Notes under the pieces: generated by a model | Seen by the model: only the letters and a program-made list of their open reading frames with translations | Told to the model about the DNA's origin: nothing | Databases searched by the model: none | Program-made: the position numbers and the translations under genes | From: Enoplolaimus lenunculus | Lineage: Eukaryota; Nematoda; Enoplea; Enoplida; Thoracostomopsidae | NCBI GenBank assembly: GCA_030248215.1 | Contig: JASANG010000724.1 | Span: forward strand, 99,460 to 163,459 | Direction: 5' to 3' | Length of the DNA stretch: 64,000 bases | Shown here: in pieces, positions 43,801 to 54,946 of the stretch | Layout: every line of letters starts with the position of its first letter | Position numbering within the stretch: position 1 is the stretch's first letter

Positions 43801-46800
43801 AGGCTTACGCTGCAATGCTTTCCCCACATTTTTCGTAGCCAACACACCTTGCAAGGAGAAGGGCTAAAAGTTTTTCAGGAGGGACCTACAAGGGTTTTCG
43901 CTTACTTCACAAGCAAGGTTGAAAATTTTATAGGAAAGCCAAAATATTTTCAGGGAGGGCTGAGCATCCCCGACCCCCTCTTGGATATTGCCCGACCGAA
44001 ACGTTAAATTTTAAATGCGGGCAAAAATGAACAAGAGTATATTAAAACTGAAGCAGCGTACCAGCAGGAACAGTGTACCCGCTGTTTGATTCAACCGTGC
44101 GGCCGTTGCAGTTATACATTTGGCCAATTTTTTTCATATCCATCAGGTTCATGCCACCGCGTTGGCCGATGACTTGATTGCTGAAAATTTAACCATTTGT
44201 AAACCTTTGGTACATGAGGCAATATATGCGATTAACCTGAAACAGTGATATAGCCCAACATTTTTCCCACGGCAAAATTTGACCAAACCCCATTTTCCCA
44301 TCGCAAAATGGCCCAGCGCCATTTTTTCCCACGGCAAAATTTGACCAAACCCCATTTTCCCATCGCAAAATGGCATAGCGCCATTTTTTCCCACGATAAA
44401 ATTTGACCAAACCCCATTTTCCCATCGCAAAATGGCCTAGCGCCATTTTTTACCACGGCAAAATTTGACCAAGCTCTATTTTCTGAAACTCTGCTGCAAG
44501 CAGTATATTTTTGTCATAAATTGGTAGCCTGTAAAACGTTAGAACAAAAATGATTTGCGTTTTAGTACAGCTATCATTCCACACTGTGGTAAACTGATTT
44601 ACTTTTGTAACCAATTCATATTTAACAGATTTTTATTAAAAGTCTATTTTTCAGATTAAAATCCTCGTTCAAAATGAAAATTTTAAGATTCAGTCAATTT
44701 TTATGGTTGAAGGAACAAAAAGTCTTTTATATAACTGCTCGTTGACTGTTTGAAATGTGTTTAAATCAACAAAATATATGTTTTTACAACCGTACATGAG
44801 AATCCAAACATTATTAATATTAGCAACGAGATCTTCCAACTAAAAATCAACTTTTAAAAATCTATTTATTATGAATCGGTAAACTAAAGTAGACATATAT
44901 AGATCAAGAGCCAACCCTTTTCCGCTTGACTGCAATAGAGTTAACTTTATGCTTCCGATTGATTTATTTTGCTTAGGCTTAGGCTTAAGGTTAGTTATCG
45001 CTCAGTTATAATCTTGCAATGGTTTAGGAATGCGTATTAAACTACTGTTCAGACCCCGTTCTATACTGTAGTGACCGCAAAAAGAGGGGGGACTGATACT
45101 AATTTGGCGTCTCCAAAGGGTACCCCCTGTTGTTATTCGGTTGCGGACTGTTATTCGTTTTTAACCCGCCTTCCGCCGTCCTTCGTTACTGATTCATATT
45201 CGGTATTGCAACTATCCGTTGAATTAAACGTTTTTTGCGTTGCATCAAAAGCTTGAGCGATAATGCAAGGTTATACTTTGGATTGTTATTTTCAAAACTT
45301 AAGTACGCTTTAAGTTTCGAACTCAACTTTATTTGGTACAGGAGTCATTTATGTGCCACAATTAGGCATAATTGGGACTCTAAGTAGGGTTTAGGGACTC
45401 TATCCGCTTACGGACTCTAATTAGCGATACGGACTCCTATTGATCGGGACTCAAAATGGGGTTAGCGTGAATGATAGATGGATTTATTAGCAAGGCGGAT
45501 GCTTACCTGTTTCGTGGCCGCATCGTTTCATGTTGTCCATCGTAAGATCCAAAGTATGCGTCGTAATGCATTACGCTAAAACCAAAATAACAATCACTGT
45601 CAAAAATCTACAATATTTGAAAAATGAACAAAAAGTAGGACAACTGGGCACATTTGGCTTAAAATATATGTATCTCTCCAACTGTACGCATTGTTATTTG
45701 CCGTTTTATACTGAACGAAACATTTTATAGACATTGAAAATTAACCACTGCAGCGAAAAACGGGCCGTGGTCAAGTGGCGTACGTTTCTGAACACCTCTG
45801 AGTCTGGAAGCAGCGAAAATTTGTCAAAGTGCTTTGCGTATGGAATATAGAATGCGAAATATAATGATTCTGTTACGGAAATTGTTATAATATTGAGCTG
45901 TAGTGTAAATATTTGATGAGAATGTAAAAACAACAGAAATTTTATTTTTATGTGTCGAGGGGTCTAAACCATCAAAAGATTTCCGCTGGATATGATCGAT
46001 TTCCACGGAATTTCAAGCCACCATCCTAAAAACAATATACTGGACATATTATACCTGTTTATGTCGTATTTGTAGTTTGGTACTGTGCAGTCGGTACATT
46101 TTTTGAATTGATCTTTCATATCTGAAATACCAGACATTCATTATAACAAGAGAACGGTGTCAGTGTGAATATCATTACAAAACATCACAAACTCAATACA
46201 GATTTGTTTTATTTCATGTTACTTAAATTCATATGCCGATATGTTCATTATTTTAATTTTTATGTTAATATCTCAAATAATCGTTAGGAACTGTGGTGTT
46301 TGAAATTTTTCTAAATTTTCATATTTTAACGCGGAAATTTATATTTTGGCGAAAAATTCAAATGTTGTCGGGAAAATTTACATTTTGGCAAGAAATTGAA
46401 ATTTTTTAAAATTTTTGTGCGAAATATTTTTTCAGGGAAATCAAAGTTTAGCGGGAATATTTTAATTTTGGCGAGAAATAAAATTTATTAAATTTCGGCG
46501 GGAAAATCAAATTTTGGTGAAAAAATTAAATTTTGGCGTGAAAATCAAATTTTGGCGCGAAAATTAAAATTTTGGCTGTAAATTCAAAAGTGACCTACTT
46601 TTAAACAATAAATTTTACACTGAGTTACTAAAACACAACATCAAGCGGTCAATTTTAGTTTTGAGTCAGAAAAGGTTTGTGTTTAATAAAAGAGCTTAGA
46701 CGTCAGCCTACGTTGAAATCAATTTTTTTCTGCTTATATCCAAACGAACCATTTCAATTGTTACAATTTTCAAAGTACCCGCGTTTAAATATTTCTGTCA

Positions 46801-49800
46801 AACTTGAACTGGTTATAAAAATGTTGGCTTAACGCGCAAAAATTCAACTTGAGTCATCTCTCTGGAACCCAGCTATTGCTATTATAGTAAATTTAAATTT
46901 TGAAAATTAATTTTACCTGAAGCAATGTTTCGATCCAAAATTTCGATGTATTGATCGCGATCGGGTCGACTTTGTTCATGATGAAATCCAAGCGCATGCA
47001 TTAATTCGTGTGTTGGAGTACCCTTGTTTTGAAAACATCCACGGCCGAGTGACAAATCTTGTTTGCCTCCTTGTCGACCAACCATTGACCAACAGCTGCA
47101 AATGTAATAAAAGGGGCTTAAGGGAACAGGAAGAGAAAAGGAAACAAAGGGGAGGGCGTTCCTATTCTCACATCTTCAAACACAAAGGTTTGCATTAACA
47201 TTTTTAATGTCGAAATTGTGTTTGGCTTCTCGCTGGCTTCAGTCGTTAGATTGTTTGTCCCCCCTCGGTCTTGGGTGGGCTGCCGCGCTACTAAATTGGT
47301 TTTGCTGGGCAACTTTTCAGCGCAATTTATTAATAACTCGAAGATTACTAAGTATTTTCTGTTTAAACAACAAATAAAATGTGGCTTTGTTTACATTTTT
47401 CTTACATTTAAGATTAAGGCTTAGACGTTTTCTTAGTCAAAGACATAAGCAAAAGTTTAAAACAACATATTTGGCAAAGGCTTTTTCACAAGTAGCTAGT
47501 GAAAAATGAAGGTTTAGCGCCGTCTGCCTTCATATGAAGATAGATCGAATGTTAGTACGGAACCTTTCTCCTCTCTGAGGATGTAGAGAAGGGGTCATAA
47601 ACGCTATATAAAAATACTAGAAGTTTTGTAATGGTCCACGGGGGATTTTCTGCAAGCCAGCACTGTAATAGTGACAGGCTACACGGTCGCCGAAAGAGCC
47701 GCGCCTAATGGCTGTGCAAGCAACCGCAGTTCATGCAGTCATGCAAGATACGTAAGTTCACATGAAGACAAACCTAAGCCAACTCAGTGGTTGTAGAAAG
47801 TGTAGAAAGTATAAAAAGAAGTTAATCCACCATAACGGCTTTTAATTGGCTTTCAGAACTTCGAAATGTTGTCAATTTCTATAGTCCACTGAACTCCGAT
47901 GTGAAAGTTTCGCAAATATTCTTTTCATACTTCTTTTTTGCTTTATAGCGGTCATTTGGGCATTCGTATAGCGGTCATAAGACAGGTTTGTGAGCCGAGA
48001 TAATGGTCTAAATCATTTGAAAGGGTCAAAATGGCTCAAAATTGAAAAAATCTATTTTTAATATAAGGTGTGACTTGAGAATAGTGATGATAAAATAAAT
48101 TTTCAGAGAGAGATAAGGGTCTAAAACGTTCGAAAGAACTTGTAGACAGAAGCAAAGCTTTCACTATTTGAAAATATCGGAAACGGTTCCACTCTCAACG
48201 TCTACCCGTCGAAAATGGTGGTGCACTAGCATTCCCTCCACCTCTTCATGTAGAATCGGCTGCACAAAACCCCCATTTTTAGTACCTGCACATGTAAATT
48301 TTTCCTAAGCCTAAGCCTAAAGCGTCGCTGAAATGTCGGCAAGTGCCCAACAGCCACAAATGTTACATTATGCAATACAAACAACCAAAATATTGATTGG
48401 TAGGTTCAGGGTTCGATCTTCTATTTGGGATTTTTCTCAAAGAGTTATTAAACATTTTTTCAGCTTTTATCGTCGGGGAATTTTGCCTCCAAAATTTTTT
48501 AAGACGTAATACCCGTTTTGAAAAACTCTCGCTACGGCTAATGATGTTCAACTATTGCAAAGACGCTAATTTTCCATTGCATACTGAATGTCAAGGCGCA
48601 GCCAGAACCACTGTTCGGTCAGTGTCTATAACCTCATCAACAAGCAATTTTTTTTAATCTCTACCAAATGTTATTCAGTATAATGCGTTTGCGTCTTCTA
48701 AATCTGTGCAACATCTATTGTATTTTTATGTCAGGTTTTGAAAAACATGTGAACCAGCATTCCACAAAATCTAGAATCTAAACCTACTATTTCATAGACC
48801 CACCAGAAACCTGGACTCCCCTTAAAGTAACACGGGTCTATTTTGTGATCTTAAACGGTCGTACTTCGCATGTAGAGAGGTTTATTACAAGCTGGTGATA
48901 GATGCTACACATAGTTGAGAATACGAGTCTTACTGTCCAATGCTGCCAATGCTAACGTAATCAGCTTGGTTCGTGTGCTCAACCCATTTAACACACGTCC
49001 ACCGTGCGTAGTCTTTGATTACTTGTTTGACAATTTCCCGTGCTTCGTATGCTAAAATATTAAAAAAAGAGCTGTTTGAATGTATACTTCAACAAAAATA
49101 ATATTCAAAATTTTAATTTCGAAAAAATTTTGTTTTTTTTTGGAAAAAGATTTAAGTTATTTTATGTGTAACTCTGTATTAACCGTGAATTTTTTGTATA
49201 ACTATCGCCAGTTACAATTAGGTTTTCAAACAAATGATGGTGGCATATGCTAATCTAATTCTTATAGAAGTTGGTCAACTAAATTGTTAAAAACGCGTAA
49301 AATTTGGAACCTCCGACGGTATTCTCAAATGCGTATAGCATCTATCACTAGTTAGCATTTGGTTTTCATGCTGATAAACGGATCCAATTGCGGATATTGA
49401 AAATTGCCGCAAAAGTAGAACAAATGATATGCAAAAAAATGCGCCAAATTCCTATCAACGTCCACAATTGCTCGCCCGAAAGCTACTAGACCTATCACCA
49501 ACTGGTAATTGGTGCTACATACTCACAAATAAATGCATCAACAATACTTACGTAACGTTCGTGCAAATTCGTATGGAACTTCAACAAATCCGCTGCTGCC
49601 ACGTGGCCATCGATACCGGTCGCCGTTGATCATGTTGCGGTCGGACTGAAATTAGGGTTTCTTCAACACGTCCCTACATTTAAGGGTAAGGCTTAGGCTT
49701 AGAGTCAGGATTAGAATTAGCTTAAGGCTAATTGCAATGGTTTAGACCTTAATAAGACTTTTTCTAAATATTAGCCTGAGGCTAAGCATTTACGTAATCC

Positions 49801-52800
49801 TGATACGAAGCCTAACCCTGGGTATTTTTTCTAAACATAAAAACATCGAGCGCACAGCATGCAGGAGGTAGTGTACAAGAGCCAAACTTATCTAAATTAA
49901 TAGTCTTTGTCATTTTATTGAAGTGAACGTTAAAAGAGCAAGCTTAAGCTTTAGACTAATTTTTTCGCTTTGGGTAGGCTTAGGCTTACGCTTATGAATA
50001 TGCTCATTCTTATGCCTAGGCTTAGGCTTAGGCTTAGGCTTAAACTTAGGAATATGCTTATAATACTGTTCCATCCTTGTTCTTTACATTGGCCAGTCTT
50101 TGCAAGTATCTTCAAATATATGTTGAACCTGCCATCATTTGATTATAAATCTTTACTGCGTCAAGTTTGAGACGCCAACAAACTGCGTGTGCTCAGCAGT
50201 TCAAAAACGTATCGCTTACTGGTGATAGATGCAATTACAAGCTCAGAAATTTGAGTTGATCCAACTCATTCTGCGTTAATTAATCAACTTGTACAGAGTC
50301 AACTCAACTCAAAGTGAGAATCAGCTGAACTCAGAGTGAGTTGATGTTTACTAATATTATTTCAGAAAGAACCAACTCGCTAGATGAATTGATTAATTCA
50401 TTGGAATTTACACTGTACACATTTGAGAATATAACTTTTAAGACTAGCATCATTGAGAGATTTTGGATTCGTTATTAGTCTGTTATGTTTTGTTCTATTT
50501 CGTAACACTGCATTGAAAATTCTGATGGCTTGATTGATCAACTCAAAGAGCGAAATAGTGATTCTGGTTCTTTTCTGAGTTAATAAGAGTAATTATCAAC
50601 TCGCTCTAAGCTGATATAGTTCTGGGTGAGTTGATTAATTAACTCAGAATGAGTTCAAGTAATTCAAAGTTTTAATTTCTGAATGACCTAATTCAGAGCT
50701 GAGGCTTCTGAGTGGATTCAACTAATTCTGAGTCAAAATCAACTCACAGGAATTAACAGTCTGAATATTTTAGAATACGACCAATTGGTATAAAAATAAA
50801 ACAATTACAGATTCAAGATCTTTTATTTTCATGTCACCTTCAACGAATCCTTCAGATCCATCTCCTGAAAATAGATAATTTAATTTCGGTATTCAGATTT
50901 GTTTCATCGAGTGGCGTTTTAAAAAATTCAAATTTGGCTTCGTTGAACACAAAATATAATCAAGAATTTAAACGATATCAAAACAAAACTGTATGTTTAG
51001 AGAAATCATTGCGAAGTTGTGAAAAGCAAGAATGGTTTTAAAACGTTGCGCACATAATCTACTTTAATCCCTTATAAAATTTTGATATATATGCCACAAA
51101 TATATATAAAGTGCTAACAATATTGGTGGATTTCAGGTTTACCGCTATCTGTTAGACTTTATTAGCACTAAAAAATTCAGATTTTTAAACTAAGTCACTT
51201 CGGAATGTTATCCGATGCTTACCAGCTTCAGGAGCAAGCTTCCCTGCTGGGCCTGAAAAAATTTTAAATATTGAAAAAAATAAATTTCTTAAATCACATT
51301 TTGTTTCTACTTTTTCTTTTTCTTAAATTCTCGATCTGTTAAAGACATTGGTTAGTATGAACTGTGTTTATAATTGGAAACAATTTTAGTTTCTGCTCAA
51401 ATTTGCATATATAAGTTTATATATAAATACATATATATGTTGAAGTAAAAATTCTAAACCTGAATATATATTGTGTCTGAATTCGCTTCCAAGTTACCGA
51501 TTATGGCAGATTCAAGTATATGCAATGCCAGGTTAGAAACCAATTGATTCGTTTTGGTCAGGTGTCGAGAAATGAAAAACCATCTACAGAAAATTGGTGA
51601 TTAAACTTTACGCAGTGGTCTGAAACTGTTAAGACCAGCCTGAAGGTGGTGGGGTTAGGTTATGGGGTCCGGTCAAAGATGTGCTTATGCTCACAAATAC
51701 GCCTGCATTGTTGGCAGTTATATGAGCCAACGTAGCCCGATAGACAACCTGGGCAAGTATACTGATAAACCATATTAGAGTGCAAAAACGTGGGGGTTAT
51801 GTCTATACAATTGAAAAACTACGCAATTCGTTTCTGGGTTCTGAAACCTATTTTAATTTTTGTAACATATTTATCAAACTGAGTTTTTAGGAGCCGATAG
51901 ACTTTATACGGTCTGAATGTGGGCCAAAATATGGTAGTTTTCAATTTCAAGGTACCTGATTTTTACTTCTAGTTACGGCGGTTGTTCAGTCTTGGCTTCG
52001 GTCTGAGCTTTGCGACGAGGCATGATTAGCAGTCGACGGTGAGCTAAATTTTGGAAAAATTTGGTTCAAATTGATGCCCGGGTTCAAATTGTGGTTTAAA
52101 TTTATACTGTAATGGCTCTTGGAATAAACTGTAACATTACAATTGTATGGTTTGTTGCAGAAATTGACAAAAACCGTATTGATAATCTTTGCAGGTAAAT
52201 ATTTAGTTTTAGGACGGTTTTTTTGTAAATGTCAGTGCTAATGTGGCCTGAGGTTGTATCCCTGACAGTTAAATCTAGAAACGCCAATTTGTTGTTAGTT
52301 TCTTTTTCAATGGATTCTAAGTTCGCAACACCTAAAAATGATTTTACCATTGAAAAAGAAACAATAAATTAGCGTTTCTAGTTTTAAATATTGTTAAGAA
52401 TACAACCACCGGGCACATTAGCACTGAAATTTATAGAAACCGTCCTATGACAACCGTACATTGAATTTTAACACTCATTTGCCTGTAGGTTGCACAAATA
52501 ACCTCGTTGAATATCGTTTACTTTCGAGGAGTTTCACACTAACGTTCGATGATAATTTCATTAAAAATAAATAGAAACTTTTAGCCAACCTACTGAAAAC
52601 AAATGATACCTGAAAAATTTATCATTAAGGCTTTGGTCAATTGTTTTCAACAAACCAATTAATTCTAATTCACCACCACGGCAATCGCTAAATTGTTTTA
52701 TTAAAATCAATTCCAGTAGCCAGTTAGTTACAGTTTAATTCCAAGAACCATTGCAATATAAATTTAGATTACAATTCGAATCTGACATCAGTTGGAACCA

Positions 52801-53678
52801 AAGTTTACCAAATCTTAGCTCAACGTCGACTACTAATCATGCCTGGTCGCATACCTCAGATAAAAGCCAAGACTTAACAATCGCCGGAACCAGCAGCAAA
52901 AATTAGATACCAACCAAATTTACGGTTTTAAAACTGCCATATTTTCTCTCATCTCATATTCACCAAATGTCTGACTAAAAGCACAACGTAACCACACCAC
53001 ACTCCTCCAAGCTGGGCTCAGCAGTTTCAAAATACTGCACAAAATTTTTAAGCCAATGTTCTGTAGATGATTTTTCAATTCTCGACACCCGGCCAAAAAT
53101 TGATCAATTGTTTTCTAGACTGGCACTGTATATGCTTGAATCCACATAATAAACCGTAAATTGAAACCTACTAATTTAAACATAAAATCTAACGTATTCA
53201 CGTTTAGAATTTTCACTCGCAACCATTTAAAACATAGCGGTTTATTTCTGTATATATATTTATATATATATATATATATATATCAGTATGCAAATGGGGA
53301 ACTAAAACACTACAGCCACCAGCTACAGATGTTTCTGCAGATTATGTCAAGTTCGCAACCACAAGCTTCTGGGAAGTAGATAGGCAGTAAAATATGCACT
53401 TGAAAAATGTTTCACGATGTTATACGATGTTAACTGAGCGTAGTTGTCAATCCTTAGCCAGAATAAAGTATAGCATACCACGATTACACCTAAATGACTT
53501 TAAATAAATCACGCGCGGAATTTCAGAACTTTTAATTTCTTCGCTTAACAACACTTGAAACGCGCAGTGGTTTTAACTACGATTCTTAACCTAATGAATC
53601 GCGTTACAAAGTTAACTGTAACGTACCGACAGCAAACGAAGAGCTTAAACCTAACGCCAAAATGAAGAGTGCCAACAT
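40877..53678 (-). CDS. Secreted astacin-family zinc metalloprotease with C-terminal ShKT-like domain, 10 exons
   Basis: Exons in coding order: 53678-53627, 51252-51223, 50864-50809, 49645-49552, 49051-48934, 47095-46917, 46121-46055, 45575-45507, 44180-44062, 40995-40877. Phases all match; the sum is 903 bases (300 aa plus stop). Residues 1-17 are a signal peptide (MLALFILALGLSSSFA). A short propeptide ends with VEGDM, whose Asp would be the inhibitory zinc ligand of astacins. The mature part has RYRWPRG, TCVKWVEH, HCWSMVGRQGG, the zinc site HELMHALGFHHEQSRPDRD with catalytic Glu, the Met-turn SVMHY and the IGQRGGM..D.KKI..MYNC end. These carry the four conserved cysteines of the two disulfides; an additional CTDC pair lies before the Met-turn. 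The last exon, SDCYSFKQKGYCSQKEYG..LCGYTCHG, resembles ShKT. The enzyme should act outside the cell; its substrate is unknown. Intron 1 holds a giant inverted repeat. Confidence 0.93.
41834..42450. mobile_element. Element with GTTATAAC.GGGGCA ends and many CATATGATAT palindromes
   Basis: Left CGCGTTATAACCGGGGCAG..GAGTC and right GACCCGAGTTGCCTCATTTA + AACGTG are an inverted pair. The interior is dotted with ATCATATGATA-type motifs. Related ends bound 59046-60652. No ORF. It lies in the last intron of the astacin gene. Confidence 0.55.
42980..43289. mobile_element. CCGG-type hAT-like MITE (N family), diverged
   Basis: Ends CAGGGTACAACCAGATG and ACAGTTGCACCCTG are inverted. Near the ends are CTCCGGCTC motifs. 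Target duplication not recognisable. Confidence 0.6.
43469..43676. mobile_element. TTAGGC-bearing MITE (T family), reverse orientation
   Basis: GGGTCAATGTAAAGATCAGG at the left and CCTGATTTTTACATGGGAC at the right are inverted. The interior shows GCCTAAGCCTAA runs and AATCTATTGCAGTCCCAC. It is followed at 43730-43810 by another TTAGGC run and at 43831-43996 by a decayed G-family copy. Confidence 0.75.
44042..44061 (-). other. Read-through end of astacin exon 9 (alternative stop)
   Basis: If the donor at 44061-44060 (GCTG/GTACGC) is not used, the frame runs a few codons further (TLLQF) to a TAA at 44044-44042. This would yield an astacin without the ShKT-like domain. No poly(A) signal follows, so I consider it minor. 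Confidence 0.35.
44260..44478 (+). repeat. 62-bp tandem repeat, about 3.5 copies
   Basis: Unit ATTTTTTCCCACGGCAAAAT + TTGACCAAACCCCATTTTCC + CATCGCAAAATGGCCCAGCGCC. Spacing is 62 bp. Open frames on the minus strand through the array are chance. It sits about 80 bp upstream of astacin exon 9 on the gene's own strand. Confidence 0.88.
44893..45068. mobile_element. TTAGGC-bearing MITE (T family), diverged
   Basis: ATATATAGATCAAGAGCC at the left and CCCCGTTCTATACTGTAG at the right are family ends; GACTGCAATAGAG and GCTTAGGCTTAGGCTTAAGG lie between. A further repeat of GGACTCTAA / GGACTCC motifs follows to about 45470, resembling 7069-7180. Confidence 0.55.
46320..46590 (+). repeat. Degenerate tandem repeat of about 20 bp
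   Basis: Drifting copies of AAATTTTGGCGGGAAAATC / AATTTTGGCGAGAAAT. A short run of the reverse complement occurs at 42125-42195. It lies in intron 6 of the astacin gene, between exons 6 and 7. Confidence 0.6.
49925..50093. mobile_element. TTAGGC-bearing MITE (T family), left end lost
   Basis: AGCAAGCTTAAGCTTTAGAC, then TTAGGC runs, GGAATATGCTTATAATACTG and TTGTTCTTTACATTGGCC. Another degenerate hexamer stretch lies just before, at 49685-49800. Confidence 0.6.
50238..50414. mobile_element. CACTGTAAATT-type MITE (C family), left-truncated
   Basis: AACTCA / GAGTTGA motifs throughout; right end ATTGGAATTTACACTG. Confidence 0.6.
50506..50760. mobile_element. CACTGTAAATT-type MITE (C family)
   Basis: Left CACTGCATTGAAAATTCTGATG and right CAACTCACAGGAATTAACAG, diverged but inverted. 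It lies about 50 bp past the donor end of astacin exon 3 (50809). Confidence 0.6.
51508..53145. mobile_element. Head-to-head pair of decayed Penelope-like retroelement fragments (inverted repeat with arms of about 800 bp)
   Basis: The left arm (51508-52330) and right arm (about 52345-53145) are imperfect reverse complements: for example GATTCAAGTATATGCAATGCC at the outer left against its complement near 53140, GGTGTCGAGAAATGAAAAA against TTTTTCAATTCTCGACACC, and GTGCTAATGTGGCC against GGGCACATTAGCAC near the centre. Minus-strand frame 52350-52102 has ETNNKLAFLDLTVRD and GHISTDIYKK, the 'PFLD..V / YRKPT' pattern typical of the end of Penelope-like reverse transcriptases; the right arm holds a similar HISTEIYR motif on the plus strand. 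Both copies are fragmentary and broken. It lies in intron 1 of the astacin gene. Confidence 0.7.
53251..53283 (+). repeat. (TA)n microsatellite
   Basis: TATATATATTTATATATATA and onwards to 53283. A TATG-type run of similar length is at 41255-41283. Confidence 0.85.
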
Positions 53679-53721
53679 TTTTCAAGCAACACAGCTAAAC
53701 TAAAAATTGGATACAGAATTA

Positions 53722-53914
53722 TTTAACCAAAATTGTTCTGTTTTATATAATTCTTATTGAAATATATTTGACATTCTAAGATATTTTCAATCTTAAAATG
53801 TCAAATATATTTCAATAAGAATTATATAAAACAGAACAATTTTGGTTAAATATAATTCTTATTGAAATATATTTGACATTCTAAGATATTTTCAATCTTA
53901 AAATGTCAAATATA
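53722..53914. repeat. Near-perfect long hairpin with a partial tandem copy, just upstream of the astacin start codon
   Basis: TTTAACCAAAATTGTTCTG at 53722 is mirrored by CAGAACAATTTTGGTTAAA ending at 53850. The arms are about 61 bases with a single mismatch near the tip, around the loop ATTTTCA. A second, shorter hairpin (53851-53914) repeats the inner half. The first arm begins 44 bp upstream of the astacin ATG (53678, minus strand). Confidence 0.9.
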
Positions 53915-54946
53915 AGCAACAATGGGTACAGTTATCCAAAAAAGATTTGCCTATTGTTGATTTGGGAAATTTTTTCCATTTTTGCGTAGTTTCGTATTTG
54001 ATATTTATAACTTGACATTTATAAATTTGATGGATATTCAGTGATGCATCTGAATAAACATTCCGACTTTAAAAACCAAATTCGTGAATTTTTGATTAGA
54101 TTCCACTTAAATAACGTATAGCTTATACTTTTATTCACCTACTTCTGGTATTCGCTATAGCCAGCTTAACTTAAACAATTTCAAACGATTTGCAGGAAAA
54201 TTATATTCCTCAGCATTGAATCGACAATTTTAGCAGTACAATTATCTTCAACTTAATTATGTGCGCCTGAACTGTTTAATCCATTTAAATAGAGCACACT
54301 ATGAGCAACCCAACACAAACTTTGTGTGCGAAACAAACATTTTAACGCAGTGTTTAACAATTTTTACGCATATGCACAGTACGAAATCTTCACAAGGCAC
54401 GAGCGCACGCTTTGGCTTAGGTGTCAAGCTCCAATAGCGAGTGGTAATGGCAAACAATTCACATCCGAGTGGCTGAGACTCCAATCCTTGCTTAAAGCTT
54501 GTGTTGATATACACCAGCAAAATCTGTTTCACAACGGATGTTATGCAATGATGAAAGAGTGTGTCGCGATATTGAAACAATATTTTACATTTTAACCTGT
54601 GGCTTCATGAAAACCCCCGCATATTTAAATTTTTGATGCGCAGTTGTTGCTCATTGATGCAACATTAAACAAATATAAAAGGATGTAAACGGATAGTAGA
54701 AATAACGGAAACGAATATCCTGTTACCTCTTGACTAATACACAGTTTCTGTAGAAAATGTTACTTGTGTAGCATTTCTTGTACAAGCTACAGCCGTGTTG
54801 CTGGTCGATCTCTCAAAATGACACAGGCCATTTCACAGTCGCGGTGCCAAAACAATTATCCGTTGACTTTTGGCTTCAAACTTTCGCCGAAACGCCACGC
54901 GTAAAATCTAAAATGGTAAATTATTGCGTTCATATATAATCAAAGG

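Noticed and set aside
45765-45820. tRNA-like segment GCCGTGGTCAAGTGGCG
   Set aside because: The A-box resemblance is not matched by a GGTTCGA-type B box or a closing acceptor stem.
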